DNA of 43,343 bases from Chloroflexi bacterium UBA5189 (GCA_002413045.1 DHWF01000031.1:276360-319702), one strand, 5' to 3'. Shown: positions 17,176 through 25,935, counted from the stretch's first letter. A program made the numbers and translations. Notes: generated by a model from the sequence alone, not told the origin.

Positions 17176-17433
17176 GCGGTGGCTTCCGTTTCGTGGTGGG
17201 AATGAGCTCGGCTCGGCGCCGTCGCGTCGCGGCCCGGGGCAGACTCAGCCAGCATGCGGACAACGTACAACCGGCGTCTGGTCGCCACGGTGCCCCATCG
17301 GGCAGCGTGGTTGCCCGATGGGGCATTCCCAGGATCGGTCGATGCTCGGGAACTCGGCGACATGAGCCTTGCATGGACATACCAGATCGCAGGAAGCCGG
17401 CCAATCGACGATCCGAGCTGCGATCGCCGCCGT
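17176..17433. other. Intergenic region, no gene seen
   Basis: Between the AGN-motif gene (minus) and the small secreted protein (plus). Besides the 17291-17325 hairpin and the leader beginning at 17434 I see no convincing coding sequence. The open frames here lack ribosome sites, and a confident -35/-10 pair for either neighbour is not visible. Confidence 0.4.
17291..17325. repeat. Perfect 14-bp inverted repeat hairpin
   Basis: TGCCCCATCGGGCA (17291-17304), a 7-base loop, and TGCCCGATGGGGCA (17312-17325) pair without mismatch. There is no T tract on either side, so it is not a standard intrinsic terminator. It lies between the divergent AGN-motif gene and the small secreted protein gene and could be a protein-binding site, an insulating hairpin or the start of the latter's leader. 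Confidence 0.7.
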
Positions 17434-17494
17434 ACCTCCTGTCAGGCGCCCTTTCCGCGCCATCCACGTGCCGCCCAACGCGCGGCAAGGAGGT
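17434..17494 (+). promoter_or_regulatory. Three-way-junction leader that can hide the ribosome-binding site
   Basis: P1: ACCTCCT (17434-17440) is exactly complementary to the Shine-Dalgarno AGGAGGT (17488-17494). Enclosed are P2, GGCGC/GCGCC (17445-17449 with 17457-17461, 7-nt loop), and P3, TGCCGC/GCGGCA (17469-17474 with 17482-17487, 7-nt loop). P3 ends one base before the 3' strand of P1, allowing coaxial stacking. The fold would block initiation at ATG 17500 unless opened by a ligand, temperature or a protein. No known riboswitch family is recognised. Confidence 0.5.
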
Positions 17495-17499
17495 CTTGC

Positions 17500-17790
17500 A
17501 TGTTCCGACGAGCCATCGCAGGTACGGCCGCAGCCACCCTCGCGCTCACGCTGTCGGCATCGATTGTCTTCGCCGGTTCGGGCAACCCGAACGGCACCGG
17601 CCAGCCGAGCGCCGGCTGCGGCGACGAGAACGCCACCGTGATGCCGAACGGGTTCAACACGGACGGCTTTGCAAACGCAGAGTCCGTATACGCGAACCCC
17701 GACGCCCAGGGCGGCACCAGCTCCGGCAACTGGCACGTCGTCTCGCAGTACGACGTGGCGTGCTACCAGCTGACCCAGCACCAGCACTGA
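17500..17790 (+). CDS. Small secreted protein, unknown function
   Basis: 96 residues. A clear Sec signal peptide (MFRRAIAGTAAATLALTL..., cleavage near VFAGS at ~26-28) precedes a ~70-residue Gly/Asn/Ser-rich mature part with two cysteines (one in SAGCGDE, one in DVACYQ) that could form a disulfide. The C-terminal stretch VVSQYDVACYQLTQHQH looks conserved; I recall similar short secreted proteins ending in SQYDVAC-like sequence in high-GC bacteria, but no function. AAGGAGGT lies 5 nt before ATG 17500 and is one of the strongest ribosome sites in the window, yet it is potentially sequestered by the leader. A hairpin follows the stop. Confidence 0.75.
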   Translation: MFRRAIAGTAAATLALTLSASIVFAGSGNPNGTGQPSAGCGDENATVMPNGFNTDGFANAESVYANPDAQGGTSSGNWHVVSQYDVACYQLTQHQH

Positions 17791-17822
17791 GCCGCGGCGC
17801 CGCTCGGGCGCCCGAAACGCGT

Positions 17823-17852
17823 CGACAGCCGGCCCCGCGTAGCCGGCTGTCG
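17823..17852. terminator. Strong GC hairpin between convergent genes
   Basis: CGACAGCCGGC (17823-17833) and GCCGGCTGTCG (17842-17852) form a perfect 11-bp stem with an 8-nt loop, 33 bp after the secreted-protein stop and 6 bp before the mfd stop. No U-tract is present. It is probably a bidirectional transcription-end or mRNA 3'-stability hairpin. Confidence 0.6.
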
Positions 17853-17857
17853 GCTGT

Positions 17858-20800
17858 TCAGCCCCGGTCGCGCTCCGGTCGCTCGGGGCGCATCGCCGCG
17901 AGGTGCTCCGCCTCGATGTGCGCCGTTTCGGCCGAAAGTCGCGCGACAACCGCCTGGGTGAGCTGCCAGCCCTTCAGCGGATCCTTCGGCAGCCGGATCC
18001 GGACCTGGTTCGAGGCGAACGTGACGTCCGAGTGGCGGACGCCCGGCATCGAGCCAGGGGTCAGCAGGCGCATCGCGGATGCGCGTGACAAGCCGATCCC
18101 GAACCGGACGACGAGCTGGCCGTCCTCGCGCGACATCGACGCGATCCCGGCCGCCTCTGCAGCGAGCCGGAGCTCGGCGACCTCGGCCAGCCGCAGGACC
18201 GGCAGTGGCATCGGGCCGAACCGATCCGTGACCTCCTGGCGGAACGCTGCGACATCGCCGGCAGTGCGGGCGCGGGAGAGACGCCGGTACAGCTCCAGCT
18301 TCTGGGCCTCCTCGGGGACATAGTCGTCGGGCAGGTGGGCCTCGAGCGGAAGGTCGATGACCGCCTGCGGCGCTACGAGCACGGGGGCGCGCAGCTCGCG
18401 CTCGGCCTTGCGCTTCTCAACCGCCTCCGCGAGGAGGCGCGAGTACAGGTCGAAGCCAACCGCCGCCATGTGCCCAGACTGCTCGCCGCCGAGGATGTTG
18501 CCGGCGCCACGGATCTCGAGATCGGACAGCGCGATCTGGAAGCCGGCGCCGAGCTCCGAGGCGTTGAAGATCGCCTGGAGTCGCTTCCGGGCCTCCTCGC
18601 TCATGCGCTCGCGACGCCGGTACAGCAGGTAGGCATAGGCGCGGCGGGAGCTCCGGCCAACGCGCCCCCGGAGCTGGTACAGCTGGGCGAGCCCGAGCGT
18701 GTCCGCCCGATCGATGACGATCGTATTGGCGTTCGGGATGTCGAGGCCGGACTCGATGATCGTCGTGCACACGAGCACGTCGGCGGCGCCCGAGGCGAAC
18801 TTGAGCATCACCGACTCGAGCTGCCCCTCGGCCATCTGGCCGTGCCCGACGACGAGGCGAACGTCCGGCAGCAGGTTGCGCAGCTGCTCGGCCTGCGCCT
18901 CGATCGTCTCGACCCGGTTGTGGACGTAGAAGACCTGGCCGCCGCGGTCGAGCTCGCGCAGGATGGCGTCACGCACGAGGCCGGCGCTCGCCTCCGCGAC
19001 CCGCGTCTGGATCGGCAGCCGGTCCTCCGGCGGCGTCTCGATGACGCTCATGTCCCGCACGCCGGCGAGGGCCAGGTTGAGCGTTCTCGGAATGGGCGTG
19101 GCGCTGAGGGTCAGGACGTCCACTTCACGCTTGAGCTGCTTGAGCCGCTCCTTCGCGGCGACCCCGAAGCGCTGCTCCTCGTCCACCACGACCAGCCCAA
19201 GGTCCTTGAACCGGACGTCGCGGGACAGCAACCGGTGCGTCCCGATGACGAGATCGACGGTGCCGTCGGCGAGGCCGCTGATCGCTTTCTCCTGGTCCGC
19301 CTTGGCGACGAACCGGGACAGCAGTGCCACCTTGACCGGGAACGGCCCGAACCGCGCCCCGAACGTCGCGAAGTGCTGGGCGGCGAGGACCGTCGTCGGG
19401 ACGAGCACGGCCACCTGCTTGCCGTCCTGGGTCGCCTTGAACGCGGCCCGGATCGCCACCTCGGTCTTGCCGTATCCGACGTCGCCGACGACGAGGCGGT
19501 CCATCGGGCGGATCGCCTCCATGTCGTGCTTGACCTCGTTGGCGGCACGGAGCTGGTCGACCGTCTCCTCGTACGGGAACGCGGCTTCCATCTCGGCCTG
19601 CCAGGGCGAGTCGTCGGGATAGGCGTGACCGGGCGCGGATTCGCGTGCGGCGTACAGCGCGAGGAGCTCTTCGGCGAGGTCGGCGACCGCCTTCCTGACC
19701 CGCGCCTTGGTCTTGAGCCAGTCGGTGCCGCCGAGCTTCGACAGCGCCGGGTTCTCGCCGCCCGAGTAGCGCGAGATGCGGCCGATCTGCTCGACCGGGA
19801 CGAAGATCCGGTCCTGGCCCTGGAAGGCGAGCTCGAGGAAGTCGCGCTCGTCGCCGGTGCCGCTGCTGCGCCGGAGCATTCGCTCGTAGCGGGCGATGCC
19901 GTGGTCGATGTGGACGACGAGGTCGCCGGCCGTCAGCCGCTCGAGGATGTCTCGCGGCACGACGCGACGCATGGCCTTCGGGCGGCGAACGCGGACGTTG
20001 CCGAAGAGCTCGCGATCCGTGACGAAGACCAGGCCGTCCGGGCCGCCGGCGAAGCCGCCGTTCAGGCTGCGATCGACGAGAGTGAGGCTGCCCGGGGTCG
20101 GCGCCTCCGGCAGCTCGTTCGTGACGCCGGTCGACTGGCCGGCTTCGTCGAGGACCTCCGCGAGCCGCGGTGCCTGGTCCGAGGCGATCACGATCCGCGG
20201 CTGGGTCGCTGCCTTCCCAACGCCGGGGCGGGCGGCGTCCTCGGCGCGCCAGCGCTCGACGGCTTCCGCGATGCGTGCCCCGCGTCCCGGCGGGAGCACC
20301 GGCTCGCGCCATCCGAACAGGTCGCCGGACGACTTGCCGCCGCCCGCGATGGCGTTGCTTGCTTCCGATTCCCAGGTGAGCTCGAGCGTCCGCGCGGCCA
20401 ACAGTCGCCGCTTCCAGTCGCGCGGCGGGAGGAGCGTCGGCAGCCAATCACGTGGCAGCTCCCCGGCCGCGAGGAGGTCGGCGCGGCGCTCGTCCGCCTG
20501 ACGCCACAGGAATTCGCCCGCCGCGCCGATGTCGCCGGGCTCGTCGAGCACGAACAGGGTCTCCAGGGCCAGGTGATCGAGGGCCGTCGCGGGCGCGAGC
20601 AACGGTGCCCAGATCTCCGCGGCATCACCGACCGCCGCTGCGCGAGATTCGCCGCGGCCGGCGGCGCGCTCGGCTTCCTGGGCGCCGACGAGCCGCTCGA
20701 GATCGTGGGCGAGCCGCTCCGGCAATCGCTTGGCGCTGCCGCCGAGCAGGCCGTGCAGGGCCTCGGCACCGCCGTCGGGCACGAGGAACTCCGAGGCGGG

Positions 20801-21712
20801 CAGGAGCACCACCCGCTCAACGGCGCCGGTCGTGCGCTGGTCCGTTGGGTCGAAGGCGCGCAGGGAGTCGATCTCGTCGCCGAAGGATTCGATGCGCACC
20901 GGCAGCTCGGCGGACGGCGGGAACACGTCGACGATGCCGCCACGGCGCGCGAACTCGCCACGGCCGGCGACCTCGAGCACGGGCGTATAGCCGAGCCCGA
21001 GGAGCTCGCGAAGGAGCGTGCTCTGCGCCATTCGCGCCCCGACCCGAAGCTCCCGCGGCTGGGCCGGCAGGTCGTCCGGCGCGATCGTGTGTTGCAGCAG
21101 TGCCTGGACGCTCGCGACGAGGATCCGCGCGCCGCCACTCCGCCACGCGGACAGGGCGGCCACCCGGGCGGCGGTCTCGTCGGCGACGAGCTCGCTGCGC
21201 TCGTACGCGAGGGCGGTTCTCGGCTCCAGGACCGCGACGGCCGCCGGATCGCCGACCCACGCCGCCAGCTCCTCGGCAACGCGATCGCCGATCTCAGAGT
21301 CGCGCGCGACCCAGCAGATCCGCTCGCCGCCGACCAGCGCGAGGGCCGCCGCGAGGTAGCTCTTGGCGCCGTGCGGAACCGACGTGACCCCGGCGTGGCG
21401 CCCGGAATTGGTGCCTGGGTCGGCGATCGGGCCGAGCCGTTCGCGAAGCGTGGCGAACCCGCCGCTGCCGGCGAGGAGTGGCGGCAATCCGGCGAGATTC
21501 GGGAGGCGTCGGCCGGGTCCAGCGCGGCGCGAGGCTGTGGTCGTCGATGCAGCCGCACTCGTCGAGAGGGTCGCAGGCTCCGCCCTCGGTCGCGGCGACG
21601 CCGCGGACGCTGGCGCCGGCTGCTTGGGGCTCGGGGGCGCGTCGAACGGGCGCTCGGCCTCGCGGCGCTCCCAGCCCTTGCGCCCGCGGAGCGGCGTGCG
21701 GCTGCCGCTCAT
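17858..21712 (-). CDS. mfd: Transcription-repair coupling factor
   Basis: 1284 residues, DNA translocase that removes stalled RNA polymerase and recruits UvrA. N-terminal UvrB-homology region: GAKSYLAAALAL..., then GIVDVFPPSAELPVRIESFGDEIDSLRAFDPTDQRT. RNA-polymerase-interacting (CarD-like) domain: GDLVVHIDHGIARYERM. RecG-like motor: FPYEETVDQLRA, Walker A GDVGYGKTEVAIRAA, DEEQ box VVVDEEQRFGV, TATPIPRTL, and QLRGRVGRS. C-terminal TRCF domain: LPDDYVPEEAQKLELYRRLSRA. ATG 21712 overlaps the pth stop (ATGA). A ~60-residue Pro/Ala/Ser tail precedes the conserved N-terminus. Confidence 0.97.
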   Translation of the reverse strand: MSGSRTPLRGRKGWERREAERPFDAPPSPKQPAPASAASPRPRAEPATLSTSAAASTTTASRRAGPGRRLPNLAGLPPLLAGSGGFATLRERLGPIADPGTNSGRHAGVTSVPHGAKSYLAAALALVGGERICWVARDSEIGDRVAEELAAWVGDPAAVAVLEPRTALAYERSELVADETAARVAALSAWRSGGARILVASVQALLQHTIAPDDLPAQPRELRVGARMAQSTLLRELLGLGYTPVLEVAGRGEFARRGGIVDVFPPSAELPVRIESFGDEIDSLRAFDPTDQRTTGAVERVVLLPASEFLVPDGGAEALHGLLGGSAKRLPERLAHDLERLVGAQEAERAAGRGESRAAAVGDAAEIWAPLLAPATALDHLALETLFVLDEPGDIGAAGEFLWRQADERRADLLAAGELPRDWLPTLLPPRDWKRRLLAARTLELTWESEASNAIAGGGKSSGDLFGWREPVLPPGRGARIAEAVERWRAEDAARPGVGKAATQPRIVIASDQAPRLAEVLDEAGQSTGVTNELPEAPTPGSLTLVDRSLNGGFAGGPDGLVFVTDRELFGNVRVRRPKAMRRVVPRDILERLTAGDLVVHIDHGIARYERMLRRSSGTGDERDFLELAFQGQDRIFVPVEQIGRISRYSGGENPALSKLGGTDWLKTKARVRKAVADLAEELLALYAARESAPGHAYPDDSPWQAEMEAAFPYEETVDQLRAANEVKHDMEAIRPMDRLVVGDVGYGKTEVAIRAAFKATQDGKQVAVLVPTTVLAAQHFATFGARFGPFPVKVALLSRFVAKADQEKAISGLADGTVDLVIGTHRLLSRDVRFKDLGLVVVDEEQRFGVAAKERLKQLKREVDVLTLSATPIPRTLNLALAGVRDMSVIETPPEDRLPIQTRVAEASAGLVRDAILRELDRGGQVFYVHNRVETIEAQAEQLRNLLPDVRLVVGHGQMAEGQLESVMLKFASGAADVLVCTTIIESGLDIPNANTIVIDRADTLGLAQLYQLRGRVGRSSRRAYAYLLYRRRERMSEEARKRLQAIFNASELGAGFQIALSDLEIRGAGNILGGEQSGHMAAVGFDLYSRLLAEAVEKRKAERELRAPVLVAPQAVIDLPLEAHLPDDYVPEEAQKLELYRRLSRARTAGDVAAFRQEVTDRFGPMPLPVLRLAEVAELRLAAEAAGIASMSREDGQLVVRFGIGLSRASAMRLLTPGSMPGVRHSDVTFASNQVRIRLPKDPLKGWQLTQAVVARLSAETAHIEAEHLAAMRPERPERDRG

Positions 21713-22416
21713 CCGCGCTCCCCGTCGTCGGTCGCGTCGGCCTTCGAGCGGATCTTTCGCCAGCCGGTCTTCGTGCGGCGGATGCCGTCCGCGCCGGCCG
21801 GCCCATCGACCGAGCCCGGCGGCGCGATGAGGTCCTGATCCGCGGGCCGCAGCTCGAACGCGTTGAACCGCGTCGCGGCCTTGTTGGTGCCCTCGCGCGC
21901 CCACGCCTCGACGGCGTCCGCGGCGGCATCGAGGAGCTCGTCGAGCCGTTGGCGCTCATCGGGCTCGAACTTCGTGAGGACGTGGTCGATGAACCGGCCA
22001 TCCGGCGCGCCGATCCCGACGCGCAGCCGGCTGAACGCCTCCGATTCGAGCTCACCGATGATCGACTTGAGCCCGTTGTGGCCACCCGGCCCGCCACCCT
22101 CGCGGAAGCGCAGCTTGCCGAACGGCAGCGCGAAGTCGTCCACGACAACGAGCATCTCGGTCAGCGGCGCACGCTCCCGCGCGAGCACCTTGCGAACCGC
22201 GATGCCCGAATCGTTCATGTAGGTCTGGGGCTTCACGAGCAGCAGGTCGAGGCTCCGAAAGCGCCCGCCGACCACCGACGACGCGTCCTTGCTCCGGCCT
22301 TTGCCGGCCCAACCGGCCCGATCCGCGAGCCGGTCGAGCACCATCCAGCCCACGTTGTGGCGCGTCTGCCGGTACTGCTCGCCCGGGTTTCCGAGCCCGA
22401 TGACGATCTTGTTGAT
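21709..22416 (-). CDS. pth: Peptidyl-tRNA hydrolase, probable AUC start
   Basis: 235 residues from the proposed start. Releases peptides from prematurely dropped peptidyl-tRNA. Conserved IVIGLGNPGEQYRQTRHNVGW, LLVKPQTYMNDSG, VVDDFALPFGKLRFREGGGPGGHNGLKSI and FSRLRVGIG. Between the ybeY stop (22517) and the first conserved residues there is no in-frame ATG, GTG or TTG. AUC at 22416-22414 has GAGG 8 nt upstream and puts the catalytic His at residue 20, as in the family. CUG at 22458 is the only other near-start and has no ribosome site. The C-terminus has an extra ~40-residue basic tail. It overlaps mfd (ATGA). Confidence 0.92.
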   Translation of the reverse strand: MNKIVIGLGNPGEQYRQTRHNVGWMVLDRLADRAGWAGKGRSKDASSVVGGRFRSLDLLLVKPQTYMNDSGIAVRKVLARERAPLTEMLVVVDDFALPFGKLRFREGGGPGGHNGLKSIIGELESEAFSRLRVGIGAPDGRFIDHVLTKFEPDERQRLDELLDAAADAVEAWAREGTNKAATRFNAFELRPADQDLIAPPGSVDGPAGADGIRRTKTGWRKIRSKADATDDGERG

Positions 22417-22516
22417 CTCGATTACCTCGCGCGTCGAGCGCGCCGCCGCACGAGGCAGACACGCCGAACGGCCCCAGAACGACGTTCCGGGGCTCGGGCA
22501 GATGGTACCCCGGCTA

Positions 22517-23086
22517 TTACGAGAGCAGGCGCCGCTCCAGTGCACGCATCGCCGCTTCATCGGCCGGCTCCGCATGGTCCCACCCACAGAGGTGCAACGT
22601 GCCGTGGGTGACCAGGAGCCGCAGCTCGTCGGCCGGCGACCAGCGGACGTCGCCTGTGTGGCCACCACGTCCCTGCTCAGCCTGTTCGATCGCCCGCTCG
22701 ACGGAGATCGCGATGTCGCCGATGTGGGTTCGCCGTGCTTGGCCCGTGGGCGTCAGCCGCCCGTTCGTGGCAGACGTTCGGAACGTTTCCGGTTCCAGCA
22801 TCGGAAACGACAGCACGTCGGTCGGGCCATCGACGCCCATGTGCTCGGCGTTGAGGTCGGTGAGCTCGGCGTCGTCGGTCAGCACAACCGTGACCGAGCC
22901 CGGTTTCGGCGCCCTGGCAGCATCGAGCGCGGCAACAACCGCGCGCGCAATCGCGCTCGCCGGCAGCGGTGATCGCACGCCGGGCCGCGTGGCGACATCG
23001 ACTCGCCAGGGCGGCAGGTAGATCGTCCGCGCGCGATAAGCTGGTGGACCTTCGGGATCCAACCTCGTTACCCCGCTTCTAGCCAT
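22517..23086 (-). CDS. ybeY: Endoribonuclease/rRNA maturation factor YbeY
   Basis: 189 residues. Zn-dependent RNase for 16S rRNA 3'-end maturation and ribosome quality control. The metal site H161-GTL-H165-LCGWD-H171 is intact (HGTLHLCGWDH), preceded by PTDVLSFPM and HIGDIAIS. It lies between pgpH and pth, a common order. The N-terminus (before ~VDVATRPGV) is ~30 residues longer than usual; the ATG at 23086 is the first plausible start, with weak ribosome-site evidence. Confidence 0.95.
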   Translation of the reverse strand: MARSGVTRLDPEGPPAYRARTIYLPPWRVDVATRPGVRSPLPASAIARAVVAALDAARAPKPGSVTVVLTDDAELTDLNAEHMGVDGPTDVLSFPMLEPETFRTSATNGRLTPTGQARRTHIGDIAISVERAIEQAEQGRGGHTGDVRWSPADELRLLVTHGTLHLCGWDHAEPADEAAMRALERRLLS

Positions 23087-23137
23087 ACCGACACCGGTGG
23101 ACGATTAGCCAACGCGAAGCGGCATTCGAGCCGGTCT

Positions 23138-23209
23138 CTAGACGGTGAACGTCCCGGCGCGAACATGGCGCGAGACGAAATCGGTGCTCGGAAGGGTCTT
23201 GAAGGCCAT
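23138..23209 (-). CDS. 23-codon small ORF between pgpH and ybeY
   Basis: Reads MAFKTLPSTDFVSRHV then RAGTFTV and a TAG stop. AGGAAG lies 5 nt before the ATG, an in-frame TAG sits four codons upstream, and third positions are mostly G or C. It is too short for standard gene finding but has all the hallmarks of a translated microprotein or of a leader peptide for ybeY. No hydrophobic segment; basic overall. I recognise no family. Confidence 0.45.
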   Translation of the reverse strand: MAFKTLPSTDFVSRHVRAGTFTV

Positions 23210-23293
23210 CGATTCTTCCTAACCGTCCGTGGGTGTCGAAATGGCGAAATCGGCTCCCCGTGGCGCACGTCGCCGCTCACGCGGGAGTGCCGC

Positions 23294-25480
23294 TCACGCG
23301 GAGGTGCCACTCCCGCCGGAGCCGCCGGAGCCACCCGCGGCGCGGCGCGATTCGAGCTCGACGACCTTGCTCTGCGGGTAGGCGACGCGTTGGTGATACA
23401 TGCCGAGGAGCTGCGAGACGAAGGCCTCCTGCGCCCGGCTGATGTCGCGCAGCGTCAGGTCGCACTCATCGAACTGGCCGTCCTCCATGCGCTCCTGGAT
23501 GATCCGGGCGACCATCGAGCGGATCGCCGGTTCGTCCCGCGATGAGAGTGAGCGCACCGATGCCTCGACCCCGTCGGCGAGCATGAGCAGCGCCGCCTCG
23601 CGCGACTGCGGCTTGGGCCCGACGTGGCGGTACCGCCGCGGATCGACCGAATCTGCCGCGCGCTTCCCCTCCTCCGTGCCCACGCCGCCGAACGGCGCGG
23701 CGGCCTCCTCGCGGGCCTTCGCATAGAAGTAGCTCATGATCGCGGTCCCGTGGTGCTGCGGGATGAACGCGATGAGCGACTTCGGCAATCGAGCCTGGTA
23801 AGCGACATCGATGCCGTCGGCGACGTGCTGTTTCAGGATCTGCGCGGACTGCTCTGGCTCGAGGTCGTCGTGGACGTTCTCGCCGCCGGCCTGGTTCTCG
23901 ATGAACGCGGCCGGGTTCGCGAGCTTGCCGACGTCGTGGTAATACGCGGCGACGCGGGTGATGAGCGGGTCCGCCCCAATGGACTCGGCGGCGCGCTCGG
24001 CGAGGTTGCCGACCATCAGCGCGTGGTGGTACGTGCCCGGCGTCTCGACCAGGAGCCGCCGCAGCAGCGGCTGGGACGGATTCGCGAGCTCGAGCAGCTG
24101 GAACACGGTGAGCAGCCCGAACACGTTGCCGAGAACGGCGAACGAGCCCACCGCTGCGACCGATGCGCCGCCGGCAGAAGCCGCGGCCGCGCCGATCAGC
24201 TGCACGACGCCGGTCAAGTCGCGCTCGCCGAGCAGTGAGAACGCGGTCACGACGACCGCCTGCACGACGAAGATCGCGGCGCCCGCCTGGATGAACGTCT
24301 GGAGCCGATCGCCGCGGCGGATCGCAAGGATCCCGGCCAGGCCCCCCAGCATCGCGTAGGTTCCGAGCTCCAGCGACGGCCCATTCACGGCCCCGGCGAT
24401 GATCGCCACGACCGCGGTGACGAGGATCGCCGTCTCCGAATCGAGCAGCACGGTCACGAGCAGCCCGATCGCGGCGAGCGGAAGGATGAACGGCAGCGCC
24501 GGACGACCGGCGGTGAGCTGGAGCAGGACCGTCCCGAACGCGATCAGCAGCCACAGCAGCAAGACGACGTTGTTGCGGTGCCAATAGGCCGGCCTGAACA
24601 GGCGCAGCCACGCGATCAGCATCGAGACCAGCAAGCCAGACAGGAGGAGCCAGCCACCGAATGCGGCCAGGTCCGGCTTGCGAACGTCAAGGCCGAGCGC
24701 GTGGATCCGCGCGATGTCGACATCGGTGACCTTCGTGCCGCTCCGGACGATCACCTCGCCCTGGACGATGTCCTCGACGACCGGCGGAACGGCGGCGGCC
24801 CGGCGGTCGCGCTCCTGCTGGGTCAGGTCCGCGGAGTACGAGCTGTTCGGGACGAGCAGCGGCGCGATCAGCTCCGCGGCGAGGCCCCGCTCGGCGTCGG
24901 ACAGGCCGCCGGCCATCTGCGACGAAAGATTCTGGCGCGCCTCGGCGACAGCGGTGTCGCGGAGCTCCGTTCGCTCCGTGACGTCCAGCAGGCGCGCTGC
25001 CTCGGTGCGGATCGGGATCCAGCGCTCCGGCTTCATCGTCTGGAGGAGGGTCCCCGAATCGGTCGAGAGCGTCGGCACGACCGTATCGAGCAGCTGCTGT
25101 CGCGCTGCAGCCGTCGTCGTCGCTGCGAACGCGGTATCGAGCGGCGCGACCGCCTTGGTGAACGCCGCGAGCTGCGCGGTCGCGATGGTGATCGCGCGTG
25201 CGGACTTGAAGTCGTACTGCGGCTCGACCGCCTGGCGCGCCTGATCCTGCGCCGCCGCGGTCAGGACATCGTTCGTGTACGTCAGCGCGCGCGGCGCCTT
25301 GATGTCGCTCTGTGCGAGGTCGCCGGCCTTGAGGTCGATGCCCGGCGACAGGTCGATGCCGAGCGTTAGTGTCAACGCGACGACCAGCGTGGCGGCCGCG
25401 GCGAAGATCCGGGCGATCTCGCGCCTGCTCGGCAACTTCGGCGCGAGGGTTGGGCCCGTAGCGGCGGTGGCGGCGCTCAT
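23294..25480 (-). CDS. pgpH: 7TM-HD family cyclic-di-AMP phosphodiesterase
   Basis: 728 residues. Order of parts: one TM helix (~24-45), the extracellular 7TMR-HDED domain (~50-270), about seven TM helices (~275-455), and a cytosolic HD domain with TYHHALMVGNLAERAA, HDVGKLANP and HHGTAIMSYFYAKA. This matches PgpH/YqfF, which hydrolyses c-di-AMP. The tail is Gly/Ser rich. ATG overlaps the yqeY stop (ATGA). Downstream ybeY is the usual partner. A c-di-AMP synthase gene is not in the window. Confidence 0.93.
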   Translation of the reverse strand: MSAATAATGPTLAPKLPSRREIARIFAAAATLVVALTLTLGIDLSPGIDLKAGDLAQSDIKAPRALTYTNDVLTAAAQDQARQAVEPQYDFKSARAITIATAQLAAFTKAVAPLDTAFAATTTAAARQQLLDTVVPTLSTDSGTLLQTMKPERWIPIRTEAARLLDVTERTELRDTAVAEARQNLSSQMAGGLSDAERGLAAELIAPLLVPNSSYSADLTQQERDRRAAAVPPVVEDIVQGEVIVRSGTKVTDVDIARIHALGLDVRKPDLAAFGGWLLLSGLLVSMLIAWLRLFRPAYWHRNNVVLLLWLLIAFGTVLLQLTAGRPALPFILPLAAIGLLVTVLLDSETAILVTAVVAIIAGAVNGPSLELGTYAMLGGLAGILAIRRGDRLQTFIQAGAAIFVVQAVVVTAFSLLGERDLTGVVQLIGAAAASAGGASVAAVGSFAVLGNVFGLLTVFQLLELANPSQPLLRRLLVETPGTYHHALMVGNLAERAAESIGADPLITRVAAYYHDVGKLANPAAFIENQAGGENVHDDLEPEQSAQILKQHVADGIDVAYQARLPKSLIAFIPQHHGTAIMSYFYAKAREEAAAPFGGVGTEEGKRAADSVDPRRYRHVGPKPQSREAALLMLADGVEASVRSLSSRDEPAIRSMVARIIQERMEDGQFDECDLTLRDISRAQEAFVSQLLGMYHQRVAYPQSKVVELESRRAAGGSGGSGGSGTSA

Positions 25481-25935
25481 CCGGCGAGCGCCTTCCCGAC
25501 GAGCTGGCTCACGGTCCGGCCGTCGGCGCGGCCGCGCGTCTTCGGCGCAAGCCAGCCCATGACCTTGCCCATGTCCTTCGGAGTCGCGGCCCCGGTGGCG
25601 GCGATCGCCTCCGCGACGAGCGTCGAGATCTCCGCCTCGGACAACTGCTCGGGCAGGAACGCGGCCAGGATCGCGATCTCGGCCTCTTCCTTGGCCGCGA
25701 GGTCCTCGCGGGCGCCCTTTCGGAACGCCTCGACCGATTCGCGTCGCGTCTTGACCTCGCGCGCGAGCACCGCGGCGACCTCGTCATCGGTGTATTCGCG
25801 GCGGTCGCGCTTCTCGCCGTTATAGACGGCGCTCTCGGCCATGCGGAGCGTGTCGCGGCGCAGCGCGTCACCCGACCGCATCGCGGCCGTGATCTCGGAC
25901 TGCATTCGCTCTCGGAGGGTCACCGGTGTCGGCAC
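25477..25935 (-). CDS. yqeY: GatB/YqeY domain protein
   Basis: 152 residues. The C-terminal tRNA-binding tail domain of the GatB family as a stand-alone protein: LRERMQSEITAAMRSGDALRRDTLRM, YTDDEVAAVLAREVKTRRESVEAFRKG, ILAAFLPEQLSEAEI, and the ending MGWLAPKTRGRADGRTVSQLV. It is usually found after rpsU, as here (40 bp). Function is not firmly known. GTG start at 25935; an internal ATG at codon 11 is an alternative. Confidence 0.93.
   Translation of the reverse strand: MPTPVTLRERMQSEITAAMRSGDALRRDTLRMAESAVYNGEKRDRREYTDDEVAAVLAREVKTRRESVEAFRKGAREDLAAKEEAEIAILAAFLPEQLSEAEISTLVAEAIAATGAATPKDMGKVMGWLAPKTRGRADGRTVSQLVGKALAG

Noticed and set aside
18335..21838. Plus-strand open frame of 1167 codons opposite mfd
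   Set aside because: Exact mirror of mfd codons with leucine/arginine/aspartate bias; mfd itself is unmistakable.
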